A stretch of 64,000 nucleotides of DNA, taken from Phyto melanocephala (lineage: Eukaryota; Arthropoda; Insecta; Diptera; Rhinophoridae). The position numbers and the translations under genes were made by a program. Position 1 is the first letter of the stretch. Each line of letters opens with the position of its first letter. Shown one piece after another: positions 44,166 to 56,429 of this stretch. The notes beneath the pieces are model-generated. The model did not search any database. It saw only the letters and a list, made by a program, of their open reading frames with translations, and was not told the origin of the DNA. The stretch spans positions 17,583,474-17,647,473 of the forward strand of contig OW799236.1 in the NCBI GenBank assembly GCA_941918925.1, read 5' to 3'.

Positions 44166-45552
44166 AGGAATTAAACCAACGTCTATAAAATAAAAACAAT
44201 TGACTTCTTAATTAATAAAACCAATATATTTCTTAAGTAATATCTATCGTCATTAATTCCATAATCATCTAATAATTATTTATATGAATAACTTAGTCTC
44301 ACAGCAAATATTTAAGCCAATACATATCCAAGAATATATAGATTACCCACCTTCAGTCTCAATACACTCATCATGTATAAACAATTTGTTACAAAAGGAC
44401 TATCCCATGTTATATGCTACTTTATTTCTTTATTACTTAACCTGTTATCACATATCCTGCTCCCAAACATATTCACTTCACAGTTTTAAGAAGAAGTGTT
44501 TTTAAGCTCATTTGCAATAAAATTTAATAACGATAACTTGCAACCATTTAATTTTTTTTTTAATTTACAAGACAACTTCTGCGATTTCTACTGCATTTCT
44601 ATTGCAAGGAAAAAACATACTCCAAACTACTACTCAAAATTTTTACCACAAAATCCTTAAAAGAAACAACTTTCAATCGTAAAATTTATTTCTAATACAA
44701 TAAAAATTTATTTATATTTAATCAGTTGAAGATATTTCAAAAGAAATTTCGCAGCTGTCAAAATGCAAGAAAAAACAGTAGTTAAATGTATTTAGTATTT
44801 GTTATAAAAATTTCCTTAGACCCTACCAGAATGTCTGAAACTATTAAAACACTTCATAAACATGTCAAATTTAATAGAGTGCACAATCATAACTTTTAAA
44901 CAAAAACAAAAATTGATTTTACTTACTGTCCTTTACGTACAAAAAATCAATCCAAAAATAATAAAGAATATTGATACAAAATTTTCTAAAAGAAAATATT
45001 AAAGTAACAAAACTAGGCTGTAACAAATGCAAGAAATTATTTTTAAATGACACAGGACCTAAAATGACACAGAGAGGGCGACAAACAGGCACACACACAT
45101 ATAGAGGCGGTTTGCTAAAACAGATTCACAGCAAAATGTGTTTTTGTGTGATTTTGATGTGTATGAAATTTCATAAATTGTATGATCATTTTTAAAAAGG
45201 ATTTTTTTTCTTCCATAGTTTTTGTTAGAATTTTAAAAGTATTAAAACAATACCTTAGGTAGATAAATAGTTGTCAGAAAAATTATTTTTTTTTGACATG
45301 CTGACTACTTGTACATAAGGTGGTTACTGTGACTGCTTTGTAATTAAAAGTTATTTAACATTGTAATTAAATTATGATTTATTTTGGTAGAATTTGTAAA
45401 TCCATATCTTTCAGAAAAGTAAAATTATATAAGCAAAGTATGTTTTAATTCAATTAACCATAAGTAAATATTAAAGCAGTTGTAGTGTATTAGAAAAAGA
45501 GTCACTATCAAAATCGCATACACAAGTTCTAGGCTGGCAGATTAGCTTACTA
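44166..45552. other. Unassigned spacer
   Basis: No supported gene. The open frames at 44284-44505 and 44971-45195 have no recognisable motif. Confidence 0.35.
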
Positions 45553-46000
45553 TTGTCTAGGTTAGGTCGGGTTGAAAAGGAGGAGCACTAAAAACCCAAA
45601 CCCATGACAGGTATACACTTATGCCCAGTTGGCATGTTGTGCGCTCCATATGGAAAACGGAATTCCCAAACAAAAACCATAATCATAATTTCCCATAAAT
45701 AACGGACTAGTCCAAGAACCCAGACCCCTCAATGTAATTCCAGTTCGAGTTCCCCAGGTATTCCAAATTCGGTAAAGTATCCACTGTAAAATTTTCGTGT
45801 CTAATATGTCCAAACGCAGGACAATCACAGAGGTAGTGTACCAAAGTCTCATCCTCTTCCTTGTATGTCGTTTCCTCAGACAATTTCATGCGAGCTAGAT
45901 GGGTTCTCAACTCCGTATGACCTGTAATTACACTGGTTAGTCTCCTAAATGTTGGTCTACTATTGACTAATTGAAGAATTAAATTGATGGGTTTTAAAGG
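45553..46000 (-). pseudogene. Non-LTR retrotransposon 3' end, minus strand
   Basis: The minus strand from about 46000 reads LINLILQLVNSRPTFRRLTS, then VITGHTELRTHLARMKLSEE, TTYKEEDETLVHYLCDCPAF and EYLGNSNWNYIEG, with a stop at about 45707. This matches the post-RNase-H region seen at 38415, but the first two zinc-knuckle cysteines are lost. The 3' UTR (45553-45655) ends in a decayed CCGACCTAACCTAG tail and is the sequence shared with the SINE at 7780. Confidence 0.8.
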
Positions 46001-46730
46001 ATTAGGGCACTTGCATTTTTTTTTCTTATTTCGGAGATTATTAGCTGGTCGAAGGCTTAATATAAATAGGGCGTATCTCGAATTTTTCTAATTTTATATA
46101 AAAGGTAAAAAAACTGAAAAAAAAATTAAATCATATGAAGTAAGACAAGACAATTAATCTGTTAATTTTATTGAATTATTAGCAATTCAATTCAATATAT
46201 TTTTTTTAAATTTGCTTTGTAAAGTTTGCTTTAAAAAGTTATTAAATGAAGCTTTTTAAAAATTTCTTTTAAGTGTTACAAGCTTTTTTGTTGAAAAAAA
46301 AACTTTCCAAATACTTCTGCGCAAAATTAAAAAAAAAAAAAATCAAGACCTTTTTTGCTTTAAAAAGCCAAAAATTTTGTTATAGAAATATATTTTTTTA
46401 ATATTTTCCTTACAAATAAATTTCTAGCATATAAGCTTTAAAAAGCTTTTGCAAAGAGCTTATTAAAATATTTTATAAAAAACTTTAATAACGGATTTCT
46501 TTAAAAAAAATTATCCACCACAAGGTACAACAAATATTTTACATTAAAGTAGTTTTCCTTAAAAACCACTTACGAAAACACATATTTTGTTTAAGTTTAA
46601 TTAAAACTAGTTCTGAAAAGCTTTTAATATATAATATGTTTTTTTGGAAATATTTTTTTTTAAGATCAAATCAATATAGTTTTCTTCGAATCGATAAGAG
46701 TATAAATTAATTATTTAATTTAAAGAGTTA
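46001..46730. other. Unassigned AT-rich spacer
   Basis: Repeated AAAAAGCTTTT words only. Confidence 0.35.
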
Positions 46731-46732
46731 TA

Positions 46733-47643
46733 CAGTAGTATTCCGGTATAACGATTATGCGATTTAACGATGGAACAATTCATTACCATTGTGTACCTTA
46801 TGTTACGATGGGTGTCAAAAATGTTGTATTCAATATAACGATTACACACTAAAAAGGAAAAATTATTACAGAGAGTGTCTTTGTTAGTGGTTCTATAATA
46901 TAGGTAAGAAAAACGCAAACAAGCAACAAAAAAAAAATACCGTAATTATTCCAGTTGTTGTATTTTAGATTTCTGTATTGTTTTTAACACTCACTGCCAT
47001 TATTGATCAGATCGTTGTGGAATAAGCAGTAAAATGTCTGGAAGAAAGAAACTATCGTTAAATGAAAAATTAAAGATCGTAGAGGATCACCGCAAAGGCG
47101 AATCTGTAAGTTCTTTAAAGACAAAATATAGTTTGCCCCAGTCGACTATATCGACCATATTAAAGTCTGGTAAAAAGCTTTTGCACAATATGGAAAAAAC
47201 AAATTTTGGTTTTAAAAACAGAGGATCGGTGAAATCGGGGGAATTCGAAAGAATAGAAACAAAACTGTTTTCCTGGTTCCAAGCCTAACGGGAGCGAACA
47301 GAATAATATTGATTCTTCGAAATCGATAGTTTTGAGAGAACTTCAAGAAGCCATTCGTATTAGCCTAGTAGTTCCTCAAAAGCAAACAACAATTAATCAA
47401 TTCTTCAAATCTTCATAGACTCTTTTCTTTTTCATAAAATGGATTCTCTTAGTTTTTATAAATAATTGCTTGCTTGACTGAATGTCATATTTTTAATGTT
47501 TTTTATTATATTTATTTTTATAAAATATTTATAATAATAAATAAATACATATAATAAAACTAAAAAAAAGCTTTACTTAACGATATTTTCGATTTAACGA
47601 TAAGGGCTGACAATATATAGATCGTTATATCGAGATACTACTG
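46733..47643 (+). mobile_element. pogo/Tigger deletion derivative
   Basis: Inverted repeats CAGTAGTATTCCGGTATAAC (left) and CAGTAGTATCTCGATATAAC (right, reversed) are flanked by TA (46731-46732 and 47644-47645). The words CGATTTAACGAT occur next to both ends. At 911 bp it is well under a full Tigger, and the catalytic domain is gone. Confidence 0.9.
47034..47418 (+). pseudogene. Tigger transposase with catalytic core deleted
   Basis: The N-terminus (MSGRKKLSLNEKLKIVEDHR ... YSLPQSTISTILKSGKKLL) is the CENP-B-type helix-turn-helix DNA-binding domain, open to a stop at 47286-47288. From 47287 in another frame the original C-terminus follows: LRELQEAIRISLVVPQKQTT then INQFFKSS and a stop at 47416-47418. 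The DDE domain and most of the second DNA-binding domain are missing. The 84-residue first frame could in theory give a DNA-binding peptide without catalysis. Confidence 0.85.
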
Positions 47644-47645
47644 TA

Positions 47646-49301
47646 ATATTTTTCTTTAAAATTTAAATTCATTAAACCTTTTTGTTTCTATTATTTAAAA
47701 TGTGGCCATATATGTATGTACGCATAAGCATTCGCTTGCAGCCAAAAGGGCTGAAACTCCTTTTTACAAAACTACACATTTACAACAACAACAAATAGTA
47801 GAATGAAAACATAAAATAAAAGTGGCACTTGTTGCCCCTTTATAAAGACAATGAAAAAAAAAAAAATACTGAAAACAAACCCAAATAAAAATCTAAATGA
47901 ATAAGTTTTTTTAGTTAAACTATAGCTCACAGCACACAATTTCTTTGACTCTAAAGTATTTTCCACAGTACAAAATATTACTAAAAAAACAACAAAAAAC
48001 TACAACATGTAAATATTTAAATTACAAAAGTACAAAAACAAAAAACAAAAAAAAAGGCAGAAAAATATTTCATAATAAAAAACAAAAGTTCAAACAAAAC
48101 ACATGGTAAATACTATGATGACGATAATGACGTTTATGTGGCATGATGTTAATGATGTTCACAATAACGATGTTGTTATGCTTGAACAATTCAATGAGTA
48201 GAGCATATAGAAAGTACATACAAAACAAATAAAAAAACATTATAAAAAATTAAAACAAGAACTTTAAATGCAAGGCACAATGTAAATGTAAAAAGGGAAA
48301 ATATTTGAAATATTTTTTCTTTAATGAAAATAAAATAATAAATATTTTATTATTAATAATAAAACAAATTTCTAAACTAGAAGCCCTTTATTAGCATGTA
48401 CAACTATTAACTATGCAAAGGTATTTAGGTATGTATGCATTTGAAAAGTTCATTGTTCATTGTACAGGTAGTTAGGCCGGCCCATCCCTTTACAATAAAA
48501 TAATAATAAGCACTTGTGCTGTTGACCATTTTTGGATGGATATGTGTGCAGTAACGCTTGTTAAGTATATATTGCCCAAAAGTGACAAGGGAGGCTTCGA
48601 AGTTAAATGAATTTCAAAAAAGAGGTAACATTTTTATTTATTTTTTTGTTTATGATTAATTTAAGCGGAAGTTTTCATTTAATAGCAACTATTTACAATT
48701 GTGAGGTTTTAATCATGCTTCGACTTACATATGTGTGTATTGTGTGTTTTGAAGTACATACATACATATGGAAGTATATACTTTGACTTTTTTGTTTGTT
48801 TATGTTATAATTTTTAGGATTTGTATTGTAATAATAAAATACTTTTAGTTTTATATGTACATACATACATATGCAATGTAATTTACAACAATTGTTATGC
48901 TAATATGCATCATAATTTTACTGTTGTTTGTGTACAGGAAGTTCAAAGCCTCATGCAGTACTGCGCTACTCGATTATTATAAAAAAATAGTTAGTGTAGG
49001 TCGTTTCAGTTTCTTAAGTTTCTTAAAAGGAAGTTGATAAACAAATTTTAATAAATTAATTAAGCGACTAAAAACATAAAGACAAGTATACATATATTGC
49101 ATGTACTTATTTAGATATTTCTAAAAAAAAAACAATTCAACTAATTAAAAATATTAGGCATTTGGGTCAAATGTGGTCATAATTAAAAGAAAAAACTTTC
49201 TATTTTTTAATTGACATCTACAGTGTGCCCTTTCCGTTAAATGACTTAAGTAAATGTAAGATAATTTTTAAGTGTTTAAATTTAAAAAAGTAAATTCCTT
49301 A
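47646..49301. other. Unassigned AT-rich spacer
   Basis: No supported gene. Short CATACATA simple repeats near 48760 and 48860. Confidence 0.4.
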
Positions 49302-49309
49302 GATGTTAT

Positions 49310-49530
49310 CAAGGCATATTTATTCATCAGGTACTCTTGATTCGCCAGCTGATTATTTTTTCAACACTTATTATAAATTTCAATGTCAAATGTTCAAATG
49401 TCAAAATGCATAAATAAAAAACAATTTTCTCTCTTTTCTAATTTATTTCAAATGCCAAACTTCATATATAAAAAATATAAACAAAAAATTATCTCCGAAC
49501 TGCAATTACCTGATGAATAAATATGCCTTG
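49310..49530. mobile_element. hAT-type MITE, 221 bp
   Basis: Perfect 24-bp inverted repeats begin CAAGGCATATTTATTCATCA at 49310-49333, with their partner at 49507-49530. The 8-bp flank GATGTTAT / GATGTTAC (49302-49309, 49531-49538) differs at one base. A 5'-deleted relative sits at 57021-57155. Confidence 0.85.
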
Positions 49531-49873
49531 GATGTTACTTTCTTTTTAAGAACCGTATTATAGCAGATATCTGTCAACTTTTTAAAAGCTTTAGTTAATT
49601 TCTTTTTTGTCTTTCAATTCTTTTGAAAATACATTTGTATTTAAAAAATTTTACCTAAAATAATTTGTCAAAAGGGTACCGAAAAAAAATTATAAATTAA
49701 AAAAGCAGATCTAAATAACTGCTTTCAAAAAGCTTATAGAAAAAAGAAAATAAGAAAATCTTTAAGAAGTTTGTTCTATAATAAGTTTATTAAACACTGT
49801 CTACAAAAGATGTTGTTGTCAGAAAGTTGTAAAATAACATCTACATATTTAAAACCTTAATATTTATATAAGA
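49531..49873. other. Unassigned spacer
   Basis: After the target duplication, nothing recognised. Confidence 0.35.
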
Positions 49874-50895
49874 ACTAGCTTGTGCCCGCTACTTCGTCTG
49901 CGTAGTTATCGGGATAAAAGGTAGACTTAATATTAACAACAAAAACAAGTAACAGTGCTATATTCGGCCGTGCCGAATCTTATATACCCTTCACAACGTG
50001 TAGTCATGCAATAACAATTGTTTGTATCACCATTCATCCCATATAAAATACGTGCATACGTACGCGTTAGAATAAATGTGGCATCGAATCCCAGCTGAGC
50101 CAAAAAAATTTTATTTTATTTAATATATTATTTATATTTTATTATTTTTTTTATATTTTTTTAAAATTTTTTTAAAAAATTTTTTTAGAAAAAATTTTAA
50201 AAAATTTTTTTTTAATTTTTTTTAAATTTTTTTTTAATTTTTTTTATTATTTTTTTCTTATTTTTAATATTTTTTTTTTTGTAATTTTTTTTTGTTTGGT
50301 ATGTTTTTACATGTATGTATGTATGTATGTTGTTGTTGTAATTGTGAAAAAAAAAACGAGGTGGTCGTGGTTTTTTGCTCATATCTCAGAAAGTTATGGG
50401 GCGATTGTCCTGAATTTCAATAGCGATTCATTCCTGGATATTTCCAAGAGATTGATACCATATACACATCTGAGGAACATATAGTTGCTTCTAAAAGTTG
50501 ATTTCAACCAACACACGGACAGACGGGCAGACGGACAGACGGTCAGGGCTTAATCGACTCCTCTATTCATAAGCTTTCTGAAAATATATACTTTATGGGG
50601 TCGGAAATGAAAATTGTAGAAATTACAAACGGAATGACAAAGCTATATATACCCTTGTGCACCACAGGTGAAGGGTATAATAAAAATATTTACAACACAA
50701 ACAACCTGTTTAGGATGTGTGATGATGAGTTTACCAACGACTTCGCGTTAGTATCGTGATAAAAAGTAGCCTATGTGTTAATCTAGGTTGTTATCTATGT
50801 ATGTGCCGAATTTCATTTGGTTCCGTTCAGCCGTTTTTGCGTGATTGAGTAGCATATCCAAATATACAAACATTCACATGTATTACACTAGTAGA
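49874..50895. mobile_element. Dispersed repeat interrupted by DINE-1-like copy D
   Basis: The left part is ACTAGCTTGTGCCCGCTACT, TCGTCTGCGTAG (49874-49944). The right part is CGACTTCGCGTTAGTATCGT ... GTTCCGTTCAGCCGTTTTTG, CGTGATTGAGTAGC ... TTACACTAGTAG (about 50685-50895). This kind of sequence is widespread in insect genomes. Its superfamily is not settled here and orientation is unknown. Confidence 0.6.
49945..50680 (-). mobile_element. DINE-1-like element, copy D
   Basis: Left: ACAAGTAACAGTGCTATA with an intact hairpin. A T-rich core lies at about 50100-50300, then TCGTGG-TTTTTGCTCATAT, a (GTCY)n run at about 50515-50545, GGGGTCGGAAATG and TATATATACCC...GAAGGGTATAATA. It lies inside the repeat at 49874-50895 and so inserted after it. 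Confidence 0.85.
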
Positions 50896-51603
50896 ATAAA
50901 ATATAAAAATTATAGGCTCTTACGTATTTACCATATACTTTATTAAATACTAAAATAATCTTCACAGTCCTTGAAAAAAAAAAAAATAAAACTTAAAATA
51001 CTTTTTTGATCAACCTTAGCTTGTTTGAAAAAATAAAAAAAAAATGTTTCATTAAAAGATGACAAAATCGAAACAACCAGGTTAAGTTATTTCATTGCTT
51101 CAAAAGTTTGTTTTAAAAGTTCAACGAAAAGCCTTACTCATAAAAGCTTTTACATATGCATATATAAAACTTTGTAACAGCTTATATTTTCTCATAAAAA
51201 TTTTTATAAGATTAAAAAAAAAATCATAAAAGCTTTTATTTTAACAAATTTTACCACAATATTTAAATATCAAGCAAATCAAACAGGTCTTTCATAAAAC
51301 ACTTTTCTCAATCTTTTGAGAAAAAGCTTCTATTAGCTTTAAGAAAAAAAACAGTGGAAATTAAAAGTTTCTATAAAGTTCTTAAAAGCTTTATAATATA
51401 AATAAGCTCTTAAACTGATTTTTGAAACTTTTTACGAAAAATTTTCTACCGAATGCTTTCAAAATACTTATATATAATTTTGGTGAATTCACAAGAAGTC
51501 CTAAAGGACGTATTGTCACAAGGATATAATTTTCCAACATTTTTAAAATGTATGAAAAACATAGTGTTGTTTATTGCAAAATTTTTAAACGTCATGTCAT
51601 ATT
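50896..51603. other. Unassigned AT-rich spacer
   Basis: Only repeated AAAAGCTTTTA-like words. Confidence 0.35.
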
Positions 51604-52473
51604 TTTTTATACCCTTCACACAGTGAAAAAGGGTATATATAGGTTTGTCATTCCGTGTGAAATTTCTACAATTTTGATTTCCGACCCCATAAAGTATATA
51701 TTTTCTGAAAGCTTATGAATAGGGGAGTCGATTAAGCCCTATCAGTCTGTCCGTCTGACCGTCTGTCCGTGTGTATGTTAAAATCAACTTTTTGAAGCCC
51801 CCCGACATCGCTTGGACTCGGGTGAGCTATTAAAATATCAGAAATATTCGGGAGTAGATCGGTATTGAAAATCAGAAACATCGGTACATAAACAACTAAG
51901 ATATGAGCAAAAACCCACGACCACCTCGATTTTTTTTTCACAAAAACAACATTACAACAACAACATACATACATACATACATACATACAAACGTGTATAC
52001 TGGTTAGAGAAAACGTGTAATTGAATCAAAGCTGAGCCAAAAAAAATTTTTTTTTTAATTTTTTTTTAATTTTTTTTTAATTTTTTTTTTATTTCTTAAT
52101 TAATATATTATTTATATTTTTTTTATTATTTTTTTTTTAATTTTTTTTTTTAAATTTTTTTTTTTTTTTTTTTTTTTTTCATATTTATTATATATATTTT
52201 AATTATTTTTTAAAATTTTTTTTTTAAATTTTTTTTTATTTTTTTTTTAAATTTTTTTTTTAAATTTTTTTTTTAATTTTTTTTTTATTTTTTTTTTAAC
52301 ATACATACATAATTATTATTTTACAATGTGGATGTTTTTATATATGTATGGTTTTTATATGTTTGTACGTATATCATATGGAATGGTGATACAAACTACT
52401 GTTATTGCATGACTACACGGTGTGAAGGGTATATAAGATTCGGGACGGCCGAATATAGCGCTCTTACTTGTTT
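51604..52473 (+). mobile_element. DINE-1-like element, copy E
   Basis: Begins TTTTTATACCCTTCACACAG with GGGTATATATAGG, then TTTCCGACCCCATAAAG, a (GTCY)n run at about 51746-51772, a T-rich core at 52030-52310 and GGTGTGAAGGGTATATAAG. It ends with the hairpin TTCGGG-ACG-GCCGAA and CTCTTACTTGTTT. One arm base is changed. It is the near-mirror of copy A and inverted relative to copy D 0.9 kb upstream. Confidence 0.85.
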
Positions 52474-53498
52474 AAATTATAATAAGAATAAAAACAAAAA
52501 AAAAAAAATGACGTTATGACAATACAACATTAAGGGCATCTTGTGAATTTACATATATATATAAACATATATATTTTTAAATCATTCAAAAGAAATCTTT
52601 TCATAAAAAGCTTCAAAACACAGTTACGTAGCTTTTTTATATCAAAAAGTCGCAAAAAGCTTAAAAGAACCTTTTCTTATAAAGAGTGTTTTTTTTATAT
52701 AATGCTTCATAGAATGTTTTTTCTATAATTTTTCTTAAAATAATTAATAGAAGCTTTTCTCTAACACATTTCTTAAAAAACTTTTCATAAAAAAAATTAC
52801 ACAAGTATTTAATCCTAAATTCAATCTTCAACATTCTATAAAACACTTGGAAACTTAAAAATATTTTTTTTACATGTATTAAAAAACGTCGACCAAGTTT
52901 TAAAGAGTCGTTAACTATGAAGAACGTTCTTATTTTTTAATCTGAGCTAAAAGCTTTTCATGATAAAAAAAAATCTCTGGAAAGAATTTCCTTTAAAAAG
53001 CTTTAAGTTTTCATTTAATTCAACTTTTAACAGCTTTCCTATGTGAAACAACTTCTAAACATAGGTTTTGAGAATAATGGGTGCTTTCCCATAAAAATTA
53101 CCTTTTGATAGCCTTTTCTATTTAAGGCATATTTGGGTGATCCACAAGGTGTCTTATCATGTCATATTGTCATATTGTTTTAAAATTTTACAATGGTTTA
53201 AAAATTTTGTTGTTGCTTTTTAAACAAAAAGTGACTTATAATAATAGAATTTTGTACGCTATGCTTATTGTGCTGTCGTACTTAATAAGCAGAGACCGGT
53301 GCTAAACGGCTAAGTCAAGCCGCAATAATTTTTCTAAGCCGTCGCCGTTCATTGTATAATTTTATCGGGCCGACATCCAATTTTAAGCGCAGTTGCTAAA
53401 TTTTGATAAGAAATCACTGGTGGCGTCCAATAAGATCGGCTAAGGACTCTGCTGTTTTTGTTTATCAAACAAAATTTAATTTATTTGTGATTTATTTA
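52474..53498. other. Unassigned spacer
   Basis: At 53283-53455 the words CGGCTAAG and CTTAGCCG-like recur and GCAGAG occurs near both borders. A small eroded MITE is possible but not supported enough to call. Confidence 0.35.
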
Positions 53499-53805
53499 AG
53501 GCTATAATACACGGCTGTTTTTCACATCTGACTTTAAAATTTGTGAGACATATGTAAATCTACATGTCTGTCAAAATTGTACTTTTACGCTGACTGCTTT
53601 GCAGCAGCAGAGATTTCTGCCAACGACTGATGTCACACGTTTTTACAGAGGAAAATAGAGCGTACTCTAATTAAAATTTTGTCAGATGTCTCAACACATG
53701 CTTTTTTACAGAAGTAATATTTTAAAGGTAACACACGACATGTTTGTATTAGCAGTGGAGAATTTGACAAGTCAGATGTAAAAAACATGCCGTGTATGAG
53801 CTCCT
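53499..53805. mobile_element. MITE with TTA duplication, 307 bp
   Basis: Inverted repeats of about 35 bp: left AGGCTATAATACACGGC..., right in reverse AGGAGCTCATACACGGC..., both continuing into TTTTT(C/T)ACATCTGACT. TTA lies outside each end (53496-53498 and 53806-53808). Non-coding. Confidence 0.8.
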
Positions 53806-53808
53806 TTA

Positions 53809-56159
53809 CTTGAGTCTGCCATTACAACATCTAAAATGTACTTTTCGCACAAACTGGCTATTATTTTGTTTTTTTTTCACTTATTTTTGGCATTATAAAA
53901 GTAAATATTTATTTTTACAATTGTTTTACATCAGCTGAATTAAATTCAAAATAGCACACTTATTTATGACACTACTGTGAATACCCCAATTGTTTTGAAA
54001 TGGGGTTTCTGTGAGGTAACCGTAAAAAAGTATTCTACTGCGAAATGTTTCTTCTAATGAAAACTATTTTATAAGGGAGTTTTATAAATTCTTACTTTCA
54101 TTGCTTGCTTGGCTAGAAAGTTTTGAATAAAGCATTTTTAAGGCTTTTTGTTTACAAAGTTTTAATTGTTTGCTTATTAATTTGAAATTATATACTTTCA
54201 AGTTTGTATTATCTTATCGAAAATTTGCCTTGAGTTTTTATATTTTTATCGGAGAAACTGTTTCTTTGTTAAAAAAAGGTACTGCAATCGGTATTTAATA
54301 GCTTTGCGGCATCTTAACTTAACTTAGCTTATCATATTTGTATAACAATAGGGATTAAAAAAAAACATCAAAGTTTCTTAGAGATAAGACATTTTTAACA
54401 CATAATGAAGAAAAACTATTAATAAACAATTATACATTTAAATAGATAATTATATTTTTTATACAAAGACTGTCACTAAAGTTAAGTTCCCACAAAAAAA
54501 AAATTTTTTTTAAAGGTAAAAGCAAACAGGAAATCAAATAGGTGAGATAAGCTTTAAAAAAAGCTTTCTTTTATTTTTTCAAATGTAATTAAAAATATTC
54601 TTTTAAGTGGTTTTTAACCACTATCATTTAATAAAATTTATTTAAGTGTTTGTAGGTATCAGGTTTAATTAAGCATGTACTTGTCTTATTAACATTTTAT
54701 AGATGTTATTTAATTTAAAAAGCTTTACTCTTTCTTTTCCTCATTTCACAACATTCTATGGGGTTTTATCTTTTGTTATTTTAAGGTTTTAACGAACTCG
54801 AGTTTATTTAATTTTTAATTTAACAGTTGTTTTTAATGTTTTTTTTTTTAATAAACAAACAGCATTTTATTAATAATTAAATTTGCTTAAAAAACAGCAA
54901 GACAAAAGAAATGAATAGCTGGAAAATGAGATCATTTACTGTTTTAATTAATAGCAACAACAGTTTAAATAAAAATATAAGACTCCAAGTTGTTTTTTTT
55001 TGCCTACGATTTTAAAGTATTTTTACAAATTATTTTTTTTATTACTGAGCAGTTTTTCTAGCTGTCTATCAGAGATTATTAATAAAATGCCGTAGACTGC
55101 TACTTGACATTAGGCCAACTGTCAAATTTTAATGATTGTTTTATTGTGTCTTATACTGGCGTAGCCAGCAGGAGTCCTTTCATAAATCCTTAAGGATTAA
55201 GAGGCAAAAAGTAAAACAAAAATAATTAATGATTTGCAAGTGATGTTGCTGAAAAAAAAGAAACACTAATACAACACTGGAAAATATTTAATTGTTTTTT
55301 AAAATTGAAAAAGATGTTTCTTTTATTTGTATGCCTGCCTGTCTATCTTTTACAAAATAAATTTTTTAAAGAAAAAAAAATTATATAAATATTTTAAAAA
55401 TCATCAAGATTAATGATTTAACAAACAGTTTTTTTTTCTAAAGACAAAAATGATATTCAAATGCTATAAAACCTTAGCACCTTTTTATTAGTATTATTGC
55501 ATTTCAAATTTACATTAATTTTATGAACACCTGTTTTCTTTTATATAACAAATCATACCAATTTTGTTTAGTTTTATAGTCTGGCACGCTTTGACCATGA
55601 AATTTTAAATAAAAAAAACAAAAAAATAAAACTAAATTTTTACATAACAGTTTTGTAGCATTTGATTGAAAAACTACCTTTTTGAATTCAAATAAAGTTA
55701 AAGAAAGATATTGACTATTTTATTAATGAAATTTAATATTGAAACTAGTGGTTCATTGTAAGAAATTTCTAAAAAGTATGTTATTAAATGTAAAAAATAG
55801 TTTAAAGCTTAACTGGCGCATAAAAACAAAAATTAAGTCACTAAAATGTGTAGCAACAAATCCCCTAATTTTTTATCATTATGATTAGCATATGAATTGC
55901 AGCATTACATATGCTTTTAATGATCCATAACCTCAAAAAACATGCATTAACACAATAAACTTCCGTTTTTTATCAAAATAATTTCCTAGAACTATAGAAC
56001 TTTTTTTTAGAAAAATAACTTATACATGAAACAGTAATAAAAAAATCTAAATATGTTAAAATTTGTATTATGAAATTTTTCAATATTTTCTTAAAGCTCA
56101 TTTGTATTAGATGTTCCAAAGTTTACTAAGGATTTAATTTAAATAGAAAACAAAGATGT
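53809..56159. other. Unassigned AT-rich spacer
   Basis: No supported gene or element. Confidence 0.4.
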
Positions 56160-56429
56160 TACAGTCGAACTTCTCTATAGCGAACTTCTCTATAAAGAAA
56201 TCTTCTCTATAACAAATAAAATTCGTGAACACAACATTTTTGTAAGCATTTTCTTACATTTTGATCTCGCTATAACGAACTTCCCTATAGCGAAGTTCTC
56301 TCTGTAACGTACAATTTTTTAAGACCTAAATAGAATTTCTCACACTAAATAATCTCTCTATTGCGAAGTTTTTAGCAAACGATTTTTTGTATTAATTTAG
56401 TCACCGAAAATATAACTGTCAAAGACGTT

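Noticed and set aside
53283..53455. Possible small MITE with CGGCTAAG words
   Set aside because: Only about 9 bp match at the borders and no duplication is visible.
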